DNA of 64,000 bases, taken from IMG/VR virus record IMGVR_UViG_3300042261_001312, positions 248,001 through 312,000 of that record; one strand, given 5' to 3'. The position numbers were made by a program, and so were the translations under genes. Each line of letters begins with the position of its first letter. The first letter of the stretch is position 1. Shown here one piece after another: positions 33,511 to 41,832 of this stretch. Origin of the DNA: a virus. Under the pieces are notes generated by a model that was not told where the DNA came from, made no database searches, and worked only from the letters and a program-made list of their open reading frames with translations.

Positions 33511-34029
33511 ATGAATAAACCTAAATTAATAGCAATATCCGCAGTCAGCATTGATGGGGTTATTGGCGTTGATAATGAAATACCTTGGCATATACCTGAA
33601 GATTTTAAACACTTTAGGAATACCACTATGGGTAGTTCTATTATCGTTGGATATAATACTTATTTAACATTGCCTGAAAAAGCACTGGAAGGTAGACGAT
33701 ATTTCGTTTTAAACGGCGGTGTGTATTTTGAAAACAGAAGAAAGAACGTTTTCCAATTTCAAAGCATTGAGAATATGCTCACTGCATCAAAGGTCATGAC
33801 CAATACCAACATAATTTATGTTGCAGGTGGTGCGATGGTGTATGATTCACTTATTGACCAGTGTGATGAAGCAATAATCACATTTGTTGACCAAAGAATA
33901 TCTGGTGAAAATTTAAAATATTTTCCTATAGATAAATTAAATAAATATTTCAAAGAAATCAAATCAACTGAATGGCTTGAAAGTAAAAATAATTTAATGT
34001 ATAAAATTGTAAATTATATACGCATATAA
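33511..34029 (+). CDS. folA: dihydrofolate reductase
   Basis: 172 residues, normal for DHFR, which reduces dihydrofolate with NADPH to keep thymidylate synthesis going. The N-terminal strand ISAVSIDGVIGVDNEIPWHIPEDFKHF carries the substrate loop with Trp and the active-site acidic residue (Glu/Asp in PEDFKHF); FRNTTMGSSIIVGYNTY is the cofactor-binding stretch; IIYVAGGAMVYDSLI is the C-terminal NADPH glycine strand. No thymidylate synthase is in this window. The GIY-YIG cassette on the opposite strand follows after seven bases, so it may have inserted behind this gene. Confidence 0.92.
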   Translation: MNKPKLIAISAVSIDGVIGVDNEIPWHIPEDFKHFRNTTMGSSIIVGYNTYLTLPEKALEGRRYFVLNGGVYFENRRKNVFQFQSIENMLTASKVMTNTNIIYVAGGAMVYDSLIDQCDEAIITFVDQRISGENLKYFPIDKLNKYFKEIKSTEWLESKNNLMYKIVNYIRI

Positions 34030-34035
34030 AATAAT

Positions 34036-34866
34036 TCATAATTTTATTGCATACCAATTTAAATAATTACCCTTATTTATTTTTAATCGTGTTTGATAAG
34101 ATTTTTTAAATGTATTTGGTGGTAATCCAAGTTCATTCATTTTATTTATAAAATGTTCATTAAATTTATATACTAACTTATTTTCGTTATTATATATTTC
34201 GTAATTACCATAATGGTAACCTGTTTTATGTTTATATCTTGTTCTAATTTGGCTTAAATATAATTTTGTTTTTTCACTATGTTTATGACTTTTATTTGTT
34301 GTGATACCCTTACAAGCCAAACTTATTTTCAGTTTATGTTCTTCTGAAAGAATTTTCCCTTTTTTAGCAATACTCATTTTTAATTTAGATTCTTCAGATA
34401 CGGTATGACTTTTATGTTTCTTCCCTTTATTAGCAATACTCATTTTTAATTTAGTTTCATCGCTAATAATCCTACGTTTATTTGATTCTATTATTTTTGC
34501 TTTAGTTTCGTCAGTGTGTTTTTTTCCTGTAGCGGCTAATATTCTTTTTACTCTAGTTTCATCGCTAATTTCTATATTATTATCTCCACCGCTTGTCAAG
34601 TTCATACCATGCATGCTATTAAATGCATCAAATAATTTAATATAATGTTTTTCAAATTCATTTAATTCTGATTTATCACATTCGTGAATTATTTCAAATG
34701 TATGTGCATCCCATCCGTATTTTAATATTGAATTATATATCTTAGTTTGATTTTTACATCGCAAATTTTTGTAATATGCTTTTCTCTTATTTAAATCAAT
34801 ACTTTGCCCGATATAAATCTTACCAGTTGGCGAAGTAATTTTATATATTCCACATATTTTATTCAT
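34036..34866 (-). CDS. GIY-YIG homing endonuclease with NUMOD3 repeats
   Basis: 276 residues from the ATG at 34866, chosen because it overlaps the RHH gene's stop (ATGAATAA); a start at 34893 is possible. GIYKITSPTGKIYIGQS is the GIY-YIG opening; a HECDKSELNEFEKHYI segment carries the glutamate. Four KxKMSIAxKGK-type NUMOD3 repeats (about 125-200) bind DNA. It is inserted on the minus strand within plus-strand genes, behind the DHFR gene. Confidence 0.85.
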   Translation of the reverse strand: MNKICGIYKITSPTGKIYIGQSIDLNKRKAYYKNLRCKNQTKIYNSILKYGWDAHTFEIIHECDKSELNEFEKHYIKLFDAFNSMHGMNLTSGGDNNIEISDETRVKRILAATGKKHTDETKAKIIESNKRRIISDETKLKMSIANKGKKHKSHTVSEESKLKMSIAKKGKILSEEHKLKISLACKGITTNKSHKHSEKTKLYLSQIRTRYKHKTGYHYGNYEIYNNENKLVYKFNEHFINKMNELGLPPNTFKKSYQTRLKINKGNYLNWYAIKL

Positions 34867-35035
34867 TACATTTAGATTTAATTTGTTTCTCATTATTTTC
34901 TTTCATATCTTTGCTAACTAAATCAAGGAGATATTGAGTAACTGTTGTGAATTCAGTTATTGCTTTATTTCTAAGATATTCTAATTGTTCAGAATGAATT
35001 CTGAAAGTGTAATAAATTTTTTTTTCTTTCTTCAT
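34859..35035 (-). CDS. ribbon-helix-helix protein, likely regulator of the GIY-YIG cassette
   Basis: 58 residues, ATG at 35035. KIYYTFRIHSEQLEYL forms the N-terminal strand plus first helix and AITEFTTVTQYLLDLV the second helix, the arrangement of RHH/CopG DNA-binding proteins. It is translated just ahead of, and overlaps, the GIY-YIG gene. It is a plausible repressor of its own operon, whose promoter motif is 22 bases upstream. The assignment to RHH is from pattern only. Confidence 0.6.
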   Translation of the reverse strand: MKKEKKIYYTFRIHSEQLEYLRNKAITEFTTVTQYLLDLVSKDMKENNEKQIKSKCNE

Positions 35036-35056
35036 TGTGTGTATATGTTATGTACA

Positions 35057-35065
35057 TATAAATAC
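35057..35065 (-). promoter_or_regulatory. class 2 promoter motif (GTATTTATA on minus strand)
   Basis: Lies 21 bases before the RHH gene start and next to the dyad TGTACATAACATATACA, a candidate RHH operator (about 35038-35055). Confidence 0.45.
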
Positions 35066-35093
35066 GTTGCAGTTTCAAAAAAGTTTAGTATGT

Positions 35094-35125
35094 TTGTAAC
35101 AAAACCGAAAAAGAATTCGTATAAT
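35094..35125 (+). promoter_or_regulatory. class 1 phage promoter
   Basis: TTGTAAC (35094-35100), 17 bases, CGTATAAT (35118-35125). Almost identical through the whole spacer to the promoter at 36012. Confidence 0.75.
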
Positions 35126-35189
35126 TAGAAAAAAATTATAAGTGAATATTAATTTCACAAAAAATCAATCTTTATTTTAATTAAAAAAC

Positions 35190-35480
35190 ATGGAACAAGA
35201 ATTACAAATCATTATCGCAGGGACTGCAAATGTTGGAAAATCAACAATGATGCTTCGATTAGAAAAATGGCTAAAAGAAAATGGTTATAATGTTGAATTA
35301 TCATTTGATGACCATCCTGATTATAGCGGAGAAAATTCATTCTTTTTTCATCAGAAAGAAGAAGTTGATTTTGATTTAAAAGAAGAAGCAATCAAATCCA
35401 AAACCAAAATTGTTTTGAAGGAAGCACAATTAAAAAGTACTGGATATAATGATGGTGGTTTTGTTAGAAGTTATATTTAA
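35190..35480 (+). CDS. small P-loop NTPase-like protein
   Basis: 96 residues. IIIAGTANVGKSTMMLRLEKWL (residues about 7-28) is a Walker A motif (GTANVGKS); the protein is far shorter than a GTPase or kinase and shows no clear Walker B, so it may be a degenerate or minimal ATP/GTP-binding protein. The next gene starts on its stop codon, so the nuclease-like protein is coupled to it. Confidence 0.6.
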   Translation: MEQELQIIIAGTANVGKSTMMLRLEKWLKENGYNVELSFDDHPDYSGENSFFFHQKEEVDFDLKEEAIKSKTKIVLKEAQLKSTGYNDGGFVRSYI

Positions 35481-36073
35481 TGGGCAGAAAAACAAAAGAA
35501 CCTGAAGTTAAATCAAAACCAATTTCCACTGCTGAAATAGAAATTGCAGTCGCTAAGATGTTTAATATCAGGACACACATAATTGTTCCTAATATTTCAT
35601 GGGGATTTCATTTTGGGCATGAGATGGATTTGTTCGTTTTAACCAAAAGCAATTTGGTTAAAGAAGTTGAGATTAAAATATCTGTAAGCGATTTTAGAGC
35701 AGATTTTAAAAAATGGCATCAGCACAAAAGCAAGTATGTCAAGGAATTTTATTACGCATTTCCCAAAGAATTATACGATAAAGTAAAAGACGAAGTTCCT
35801 GAACATGCAGGTATAATCATCTGTGACAGATACGCAAACGGAAGGATTTATGCCAGAATTGTAAAGAACGCAAAAATCAATTCCAAATGTGAAAAACTGA
35901 GCGTTGATGACCAATTAAAAATAGAACGTTTAGGTTGTATGAGAATTTGGTCACTGAAAGAGAAGGTTTTAGCACAAAAAAAGGAAATTGCTGAATTAAA
36001 AAGCAAAATTGATGTAACAAAATCGAAAAAGAATTCGTATAATTGTAAAAAAATTACAGATGGAAGCACCTAA
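35480..36073 (+). CDS. PD-(D/E)XK nuclease-like protein (MmcB-like)
   Basis: 197 residues. EMDLFVLTKSNLVKEVEIKISVSDFRADFKKW contains D-x15-E-x-K (D49, EIK at about 66-68) in the order of the PD-(D/E)XK core, as in MmcB-family DNA repair proteins, followed by FYYAFPKELYDKV and an RIWSLKEKV helix. Probable DNA endonuclease or binding protein. The last 25 residues are Lys/Ser-rich because they are written through a class 1 promoter and may carry no function. It is coupled to the P-loop protein upstream. Confidence 0.6.
   Translation: MGRKTKEPEVKSKPISTAEIEIAVAKMFNIRTHIIVPNISWGFHFGHEMDLFVLTKSNLVKEVEIKISVSDFRADFKKWHQHKSKYVKEFYYAFPKELYDKVKDEVPEHAGIIICDRYANGRIYARIVKNAKINSKCEKLSVDDQLKIERLGCMRIWSLKEKVLAQKKEIAELKSKIDVTKSKKNSYNCKKITDGST
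36012..36043 (+). promoter_or_regulatory. class 1 phage promoter inside coding sequence
   Basis: ATGTAAC (36012-36018), 17 bases, CGTATAAT (36036-36043), entirely within the 3' end of the preceding gene and 16 bases before the Nudix start. It is almost the same sequence as the 35094 promoter. Confidence 0.75.
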
Positions 36074-36665
36074 ATTTAATAACGTTCCGAATAGTAGGAT
36101 TCAAGTTAAAGTAACCAATCAAGATGGTGTTAGTACCAATATTGATTATTGGATTTCAAGAGCAAATGCTGTTGTTGGTGTAGTATTCGCATTTACCGAA
36201 CACGGAAGTTATGTCCTTGTGACCAAAAGGTCAATGAAAATGATGGATGAAAAAGGCAAAATGTGTGTTCCTTGCGGATATCTTGATTGGAATGAAACTG
36301 GCTATGAGTCAGTTACAAGAGAAATTTATGAAGAAACATCTTTATATCTTCCAGATATTCATGACCAATTAATTTTTAATAATGGTGGTAAACCGTTTGA
36401 AATTAAAGATAATCCTAATGCAGATAAACGTCAAAACGTTTCTATGCTCTATGTGAGTGTTTATGATTTTAAAAATGAACCCGATAAATTTCCTTCTCAT
36501 ATTCATGCATTTACTTGTCACGAAACAGAAAGTGTTCAATGGATGAAATTGCTAGATTTTTATGCGTATTGTGATACATACGAATGGGCATTCAATCATG
36601 ATGAAACAATTAAATCAGCATTGAACTATTTCAATAAAAACTACAGGCATGACTACATTAGATGA
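36060..36665 (+). CDS. Nudix hydrolase
   Basis: 201 residues. The Nudix box starts at GYLDWNE near 77 and continues to REIYEET with the metal-binding glutamates; the usual final Gly is Ser. VVGVVFAFTEHGSYVL and NVSMLYVSVY are flanking strands. These enzymes cleave nucleoside diphosphates linked to other groups (NTPs, dNTPs, NAD-type or cap substrates). Which substrate is used here cannot be read. It overlaps the helicase start by 17 bases. Confidence 0.85.
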   Translation: MEAPKFNNVPNSRIQVKVTNQDGVSTNIDYWISRANAVVGVVFAFTEHGSYVLVTKRSMKMMDEKGKMCVPCGYLDWNETGYESVTREIYEETSLYLPDIHDQLIFNNGGKPFEIKDNPNADKRQNVSMLYVSVYDFKNEPDKFPSHIHAFTCHETESVQWMKLLDFYAYCDTYEWAFNHDETIKSALNYFNKNYRHDYIR

Positions 36666-38070
36666 AAATCAATTATTACTCCCGACAGGAAAAATTATAA
36701 CCTTTAACGATGAGCAATTCGATGGTTTGAAGAAAATCAGGGAATGGCTCAAAAATGGTAATACATTTTTTACGTTGGCAGGTTACGCAGGTACAGGCAA
36801 AACGACAATCATTAAGAAAATTCTTGATGGTTATCGTTATGGTGTTGTTGTTTCAGCACCAACGCATAAAGCCAAGAAGGTTGTTATGAACACAACCAAC
36901 AAAGAAGGTCAAACACTACATGGTTTGCTTGGTTTAAGACCTGATGTGGATTTGGATAATTTTAACCCAAACGATCCTAAGTTTAATCCAATTGCAATTC
37001 CGAAAATCACCGATTATAATTTTGTTATCATTGACGAAGCATCAATGATTAATCGTGAATTATACGACCTTATTTTGGATAAAACGAATGGTAGTGGAAC
37101 AAAAGTATTGTTTATGGGCGATCCTGCTCAAATACCGCCTGTTGGCGAAAAAGAAAGCGTAGCATTCAGTAATGTTACACATCAATTCCATCAACTCAAA
37201 AAGATTGAAAGGCAGAATGATACAAATCCACTTGCATATATTTACGATGCATTGAGAAACAATTTGAATCGTATTGATGGTGGCTTTGAAAGAAAAAGCA
37301 ACATGAATGAATTTAGCGAAGGTGTTATTTTTACTGTTGACAAAAGAGAATTCCGCAAAGCGATTCTTGATAAGTATAGTTCAGATGATTTCAAGAAAGA
37401 TACCGATTTTGCCAAAGTGATTGGTTGGAAAAACGAAACAATCATAGCATCAAATAAAGTCATTCGGGATGAACTAATTGGCAAAGGTAAAGATATTGTG
37501 GAGGTTGGCGATATTCTTATGGGTTATAGGAGTGTAAGTTCTGAGAACCAAAGATATAATATCATTGAAAATTCTGCTGACTACCTTGTTATTGATAAGT
37601 CAAAATTAGAAACCAATGCTTTTGGTGTTAATGGATATAATGTTAAGTTAAGGGAAAACCTTGCACGTGGTCAATTCAGGTTTCAAGATGTGTTTATTAT
37701 TGATACCAAAGATCATGAGAACTTGCATCTTTATGCTCAATTGCATGATTTCTTTAGGGATATGGGCAAAAGGAATAAGAAAGCATGGAATAAATACTAT
37801 GCGTTCAGACGTTCAAATATTCTGATGAAAACCATTGATAAATATAGAAGCGGCTTATATAGAAGCACTGCTGATGTAATTGTCAAAGATATGGATTATG
37901 GTTATGCAATAACTGGTCATAAGAGCCAAGGTTCAACATATTCTCACGTGTTTGTCATGGAGAACGATATCAATGACAATTGGGTGTTAAAGGAAAGAAA
38001 TCAAATAAAATATGTGGCATTAACAAGACCATCAATGACCGCAACAGTATTAACGACTAAATTGGATTAA
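36649..38070 (+). CDS. SF1 helicase, Dda/RecD-like
   Basis: 473 residues. Walker A AGYAGTGKTTIIK near 48, motif Ia SAPTHKAKK near 72, Walker B VIIDEASM near 129, motif III GDPAQIPPVGE near 158, and motif VI TGHKSQGSTY with VALTRP near the C-terminus follow the RecD/Dda order; TGHKSQGST is the SH3-adjacent motif V. Length and layout resemble T4 Dda, a 5'-3' helicase that helps start replication and recombination. Expressed from the class 1 promoter at 36012 with the Nudix gene. Confidence 0.9.
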   Translation: MTTLDENQLLLPTGKIITFNDEQFDGLKKIREWLKNGNTFFTLAGYAGTGKTTIIKKILDGYRYGVVVSAPTHKAKKVVMNTTNKEGQTLHGLLGLRPDVDLDNFNPNDPKFNPIAIPKITDYNFVIIDEASMINRELYDLILDKTNGSGTKVLFMGDPAQIPPVGEKESVAFSNVTHQFHQLKKIERQNDTNPLAYIYDALRNNLNRIDGGFERKSNMNEFSEGVIFTVDKREFRKAILDKYSSDDFKKDTDFAKVIGWKNETIIASNKVIRDELIGKGKDIVEVGDILMGYRSVSSENQRYNIIENSADYLVIDKSKLETNAFGVNGYNVKLRENLARGQFRFQDVFIIDTKDHENLHLYAQLHDFFRDMGKRNKKAWNKYYAFRRSNILMKTIDKYRSGLYRSTADVIVKDMDYGYAITGHKSQGSTYSHVFVMENDINDNWVLKERNQIKYVALTRPSMTATVLTTKLD

Positions 38071-38072
38071 TA

Positions 38073-38324
38073 ATGGAAAAATTTACACATGGGATTATAG
38101 TTGTCCATCCCGAAATGGCAAACGATGAAGGTGTTCCAGTTGTTCACTTTGTTGGATATTGGGATGAACCAACAAAAGCAGATGTCGAATCTTTAATGAA
38201 TGAAATTGAAACCGATGAAGAATTTGGTTTGACTGAATTGGCAAGAGATAATAAACTTGAATATTATCCTGCACCCGAAGATATTCTTGAATATTACAAC
38301 AGTCTCAATTACGAAGAAGATTAA
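38073..38324 (+). CDS. small acidic hypothetical protein
   Basis: 83 residues, acidic, with HGIIVVHPEMAN and VVHFVGYW strands at the start and an acidic helical end. Two bases after the helicase. Not recognised. Confidence 0.65.
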   Translation: MEKFTHGIIVVHPEMANDEGVPVVHFVGYWDEPTKADVESLMNEIETDEEFGLTELARDNKLEYYPAPEDILEYYNSLNYEED

Positions 38325-38356
38325 TTGTAACAAAATATAAACATTATTCGTATCAT
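38325..38356 (+). promoter_or_regulatory. class 1 phage promoter
   Basis: TTGTAAC (38325-38331), 17 bases, CGTATCAT (38349-38356; one mismatch), five bases before the MazG-like ATG, an unusually short leader. Confidence 0.65.
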
Positions 38357-38361
38357 ATATT

Positions 38362-38685
38362 ATGAACAAATTTGAAAAAGTAATTGCCGATATCGAAAGG
38401 GTTAACGCAATGGATAGTAAATCAATCCCTGAAAAGGTATTGAAATTCAATGAAGAATTCGGGGAATTCTCTCAGGAATTAATTAAGTTGTTGGGTTTCA
38501 CCCATAAACCATATGATGAAGAACATTTCATTGAAGAATGCGCAGATTCCTTACAGGTGATATTGTCAATTCAACTTGCTTCTTGTAGACTAAAAGGAAT
38601 TCCATACGATAAGGTATTGGATGCATTGCTTGAAAAGAACAAGAAATGGGAGGCAAAATCAAAAGAATATACAAGAGATAAATAA
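38362..38685 (+). CDS. MazG-like nucleotide pyrophosphohydrolase
   Basis: 107 residues, one MazG-type four-helix domain. FNEEFGEFSQE near 30 supplies the E-x3-E-x2-E metal site, and EECADSLQVIL (about 59-69) gives the downstream E/D pair. Such enzymes split NTPs or dNTPs to NMP and PPi; phage versions can alter ppGpp or dNTP pools. One base before the NADAR gene, so probably co-transcribed. Confidence 0.8.
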   Translation: MNKFEKVIADIERVNAMDSKSIPEKVLKFNEEFGEFSQELIKLLGFTHKPYDEEHFIEECADSLQVILSIQLASCRLKGIPYDKVLDALLEKNKKWEAKSKEYTRDK

Positions 38686-38686
38686 C

Positions 38687-39175
38687 ATGGAAAGAGTTAC
38701 TGATAAATATGTGTTCTTTTGGGGTTCAGAGTTCTCCAATTGGGATGATTGTAGATTCAAATACAAAAATTTGAATTTTTACAGCACCGAACAAGCATTC
38801 ATGTATGAAAAAGCATTGCATTTCGGCGATATTGAAACAGCAGAAGAAATAATTAAAACCCCTCACCCAAAAACCTGTAAAGAATTGGGAAGAATGGTTA
38901 AAAATTTCAATGCCGAAGAATGGTCGAAAGTGTCTTATGATATAATGGTTGATGTTAATTATGCCAAATACAAACAAAACATAAGACATAGGGCACTTTT
39001 AATTGCAACAGAAGATAAAATAATTGTGGAAGCAAGTCCTTTTGATACAATTTGGGGAATTGGTTTACACTGGAGAGACGATAAGGTTCTTGACGAAGCC
39101 AACTGGTTGGGTCAGAACTTGTTAGGAAAAGCATTAATGCGTGTACGTGATGAACTCACAAAGAACAAATTATGA
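38687..39175 (+). CDS. NADAR domain ADP-ribosyl hydrolase-like protein
   Basis: 162 residues, start at ATG 38687. FFWGSEFSNWD near 12, FYSTEQAFMYEKALHFGD near 31-48, and GLHWRDDK with NLLGKALMRVR near the C-terminus are the NADAR signature (YbiA-like). NADAR proteins remove ADP-ribose from guanine in nucleic acid; a phage member (AdfN of RB69) counteracts the DarTG1 toxin-antitoxin defence. That function is transferred by family only. Next to MazG-like and HD genes, with a homing endonuclease inserted behind it. Confidence 0.85.
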   Translation: MERVTDKYVFFWGSEFSNWDDCRFKYKNLNFYSTEQAFMYEKALHFGDIETAEEIIKTPHPKTCKELGRMVKNFNAEEWSKVSYDIMVDVNYAKYKQNIRHRALLIATEDKIIVEASPFDTIWGIGLHWRDDKVLDEANWLGQNLLGKALMRVRDELTKNKL

Positions 39176-39209
39176 ATTTTTAATTTAGTATGATAATTTA
39201 AGAAATGAA

Positions 39210-39219
39210 AGTATTTATT
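39210..39219 (+). promoter_or_regulatory. class 2 promoter motif AGTATTTATT
   Basis: 20 bases before the GIY-YIG ATG at 39240; an overlapping palindrome TTTAGTATGATA/TATCATACTAAA (39185-39196/39225-39236) encloses it, a candidate hairpin or operator. Confidence 0.5.
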
Positions 39220-39239
39220 AGTATATCATACTAAATAAA

Positions 39240-40022
39240 ATGAAAAAAAGTGGAATTTATAAAATAGAATGCATTGCAAACAATAAAACATATGTTGGCT
39301 CTGCTGTTGATTTAGATAGAAGGTGGAAAAGGCACTTAAATGAATTAAGAACAAATAAACATGTTAATGTTATAATGCAAAATGCATTTGATAAATATGG
39401 TGAAAATACATTTATTTTTACAATTATTGAAATTGTTAACGATATATCAGTACTCAAAAAATTTGAGCAATTTTACTTAGATACAATTAAACCATTCGGA
39501 AAATATGGATTTAATATAAATACTATTGCAACTGGTGGTAATGATTTTAGTAATCACCCAAATAAAGAAGAAATTTTTAAAAAAATAAGTAAATCAAAAA
39601 TTGAGAAACACGTAATTGTATCTGATGAACATAGAGCACATTTAAGTAAAAAACTCAGTGAATATTTTAAAACACATTCTGTACACAGCAAAGGTAAAAC
39701 ATATGAAGAAATGTATGGTGTGGAAAAAGCCAATGAAATGAAAAGAAAAATTAGTGAAGACACTAAAAAAAGATGTGTTGATGGTAATGGTAGTTTTAAA
39801 AATAAAAAACATTCGGATGAATCTAAAAGAAAAATGTCTAATTTTCATAGTGGAAAATATTTTGGAAAACAAAACATACCAGTAATAATAGATAATGAGG
39901 AATTTCCATCATATGGTAGTGCTGCAAAAAAATTAGGAACATCTCCATCAATGATTAAGTATAGGTGTTTAAGTAATAATCCAAAATTCGATAATTATAT
40001 ATTGAAAAATGAAAAATCATGA
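39240..40022 (+). CDS. GIY-YIG homing endonuclease
   Basis: 260 residues. GIYKIECIANNKTYVGSAVDLDRRW gives the GIY-YIG opening and catalytic Arg region; KKFEQFYLDTI near 75 carries the Glu; NINTIATGGND follows; and KHSDESKRKMS-type NUMOD segments and a C-terminal HTH-like SYGSAAKKLGTSPSMIKYR bind DNA. It overlaps the HD gene start by 14 bases and separates it from the NADAR gene, evidence of insertion. Confidence 0.85.
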   Translation: MKKSGIYKIECIANNKTYVGSAVDLDRRWKRHLNELRTNKHVNVIMQNAFDKYGENTFIFTIIEIVNDISVLKKFEQFYLDTIKPFGKYGFNINTIATGGNDFSNHPNKEEIFKKISKSKIEKHVIVSDEHRAHLSKKLSEYFKTHSVHSKGKTYEEMYGVEKANEMKRKISEDTKKRCVDGNGSFKNKKHSDESKRKMSNFHSGKYFGKQNIPVIIDNEEFPSYGSAAKKLGTSPSMIKYRCLSNNPKFDNYILKNEKS

Positions 40023-40560
40023 AATTTTAAATATAATAAAGCCTAATAATGAAATTGAAACTGCAATTTGCAATGAAGAAGATTTTATTATTGGATGTAA
40101 TTGGGGACAACCAAGAAAAGGACATATTGAAGGACAGGTAATCTATCACATAAAAGAGGTACTGGATAACATCAACAAGTACTACAAAGATGATGAAGAT
40201 TATGAAGATTTGCGTTTAATTGCGATGTTGCATGATACTTTCAAGCATCAGGTAGATCGTAATCAACCCAAAACTGGTGATAATCATCATGGAATGATTG
40301 CAAGAAATTTTGCAGAGAAATTTCAAGTTAGCGATGGTGTTCTCACTGTAATTGAACTCCATGACGATGCATATAATGCTTGGTCAAGAGGTAAGAGGTG
40401 TGGTGATTGGTCTCAGGCAGAAAGACGTGCCAACAGATTAATTAATAAATTAATTGACGAAGACATTTTAGATTTGTATTTAAAATTTTATTACTGTGAC
40501 AATAACACTGGCGATAAGTCGCAGAATGACTACATATGGTTTAACGATTTAATTGAATAA
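40009..40560 (+). CDS. HD-domain phosphohydrolase
   Basis: 183 residues. KGHIEGQVIYHI near 46 gives the first His; LIAMLHDTFKHQV near 80 is the HD motif; NHHGMIA near 95 and VIELHDD near 115 complete the metal site. HD enzymes hydrolyse phosphate esters such as dNTPs or cyclic nucleotides. The substrate is not readable. With MazG-like and NADAR upstream it belongs to a nucleotide-oriented cluster. Confidence 0.8.
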   Translation: MKNHEILNIIKPNNEIETAICNEEDFIIGCNWGQPRKGHIEGQVIYHIKEVLDNINKYYKDDEDYEDLRLIAMLHDTFKHQVDRNQPKTGDNHHGMIARNFAEKFQVSDGVLTVIELHDDAYNAWSRGKRCGDWSQAERRANRLINKLIDEDILDLYLKFYYCDNNTGDKSQNDYIWFNDLIE

Positions 40561-40564
40561 TATC

Positions 40565-41044
40565 ATGTTTGTTCTCACATCTAAATTCCCTTTCGTCAAA
40601 TTCGTAAAGAAAGTTAGTGGAGATTATTTTACAATCGAAGTTACGCAAAAAGCATATTCTTCGAAAGAAAAAGAAATAATCAAACTTTGCAAGAACAGAC
40701 TGCTTAACAATGGTGTTCCAATAAATAAGATTCGTTTTGTATTGTCAGATGTGTTTGTTTATGATATTGATAAAAATCTCATTGATCCACCATATAAGAA
40801 ATTAGTTCCATTCAATTCAAGTTTACCAATGATTGAAGTGGGAAAATCACCAAACGTAATGACAATTGTATTGGGTTTGAATAAAACATACAATAATTAT
40901 GGACTGCTCAAACAAGCGGTGAAAAATACCAAAAGAGGTATTGTGGTATTGGCAACTCAAACAGATTATGAAGTTGAATTATTAATGGCAAATCTTGATA
41001 TTGCGTATCAATATTATGTTACAGAAAATTGTGATAACGATTAA
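40565..41044 (+). CDS. hypothetical protein
   Basis: 159 residues from ATG at 40565. Two alpha/beta halves; the second half contains VMTIVLGLNKTYNNYGLL and a RGIVVLATQTDYEVELL strand-turn region. No motif recognised. Eleven bases before the metalloprotease gene. Confidence 0.7.
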   Translation: MFVLTSKFPFVKFVKKVSGDYFTIEVTQKAYSSKEKEIIKLCKNRLLNNGVPINKIRFVLSDVFVYDIDKNLIDPPYKKLVPFNSSLPMIEVGKSPNVMTIVLGLNKTYNNYGLLKQAVKNTKRGIVVLATQTDYEVELLMANLDIAYQYYVTENCDND

Positions 41045-41054
41045 AATTTAAATC

Positions 41055-41789
41055 ATGGGAACTTTAATTAACGTATGGCTTATAATACTTTTAATTTTAT
41101 TTGTATTCGTTTTATTAGCAATTATGATGTTGAAATTGGAAGTTTCATTTATATTTTATAAATATAAAAAGCATCCACTAATAATGAAACTACTCCAAGA
41201 TACACTGGATAGAATTTGTACTGAAGAAGGTATTACTGTGCTTTACAAATCATCCAAAGAGATTAATAAAAAAACTCCAAATGAAGATGATTGGGCAATT
41301 GGCAAATATATCTATATTCATGATGCTAATATGGGAACTCATACCAAAGTATTGGAAGAATATATAGAATCAAGACGCAAGATTGAAGAATATTATTCCA
41401 TAACGTTCGAAGAATACTGCAAAAGAAATAATGAAAAGTATGTTCCAATCGAAGAATATAAATATCCAAGAATATTATTAACTGATACTTTGAGATTAAA
41501 TGATATGGGTAGTTATTATTCTACATTTTTTCACGAACTTGGGCATCATTTTGCAGTAAAAGAAAAAGGAAGTGATCATGATGAAAAAGATGCTGATAGA
41601 TATGCACATATGTTGATTATGAAAGAGTTACCTTACTTTTTTCAACTGTTTTATGATTTCAGAGATCGTTTTATTGATAAAGAGTTGAATTTTTTTCAAA
41701 GAATACCTGCGTATTATAAATATTTTAATTATCTTGTCAAAGAAAAAATTTACAATTTTAAATTAAAAAGAATTGAAAATGCCGTGTAA
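41055..41789 (+). CDS. membrane-anchored HExxH zinc metalloprotease-like protein
   Basis: 244 residues. One N-terminal membrane segment (about 6-28) is followed by a soluble catalytic-looking domain. FFHELGHHFAV near 160-170 is the HExxH zinc motif, and a downstream EKDADRYA near 180 supplies a third ligand Glu or Asp and His-like acidic cluster, as in ImmA/IrrE-type (DUF955) peptidases. It may cleave a membrane-proximal host or phage protein. Its end overlaps the next class 1 promoter. Confidence 0.7.
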   Translation: MGTLINVWLIILLILFVFVLLAIMMLKLEVSFIFYKYKKHPLIMKLLQDTLDRICTEEGITVLYKSSKEINKKTPNEDDWAIGKYIYIHDANMGTHTKVLEEYIESRRKIEEYYSITFEEYCKRNNEKYVPIEEYKYPRILLTDTLRLNDMGSYYSTFFHELGHHFAVKEKGSDHDEKDADRYAHMLIMKELPYFFQLFYDFRDRFIDKELNFFQRIPAYYKYFNYLVKEKIYNFKLKRIENAV

Positions 41790-41815
41790 CAAATTCATTC
41801 CACTTTACGTATAAC
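41784..41815 (+). promoter_or_regulatory. class 1 phage promoter
   Basis: GTGTAAC (41784-41790; first T replaced by G), 17 bases, CGTATAAC (41808-41815), 17 bases before the ATG at 41833. Confidence 0.65.
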
Positions 41816-41832
41816 AAATAAAAACATATATC

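Noticed and set aside
40009-40560. DatZ-type dATPase of the 2-aminoadenine pathway
   Set aside because: The HD residues are present but the flanking motifs (KGHIEGQ, HHGMIA) do not look like the YfbR/DatZ group; only mentioned as a hypothesis.
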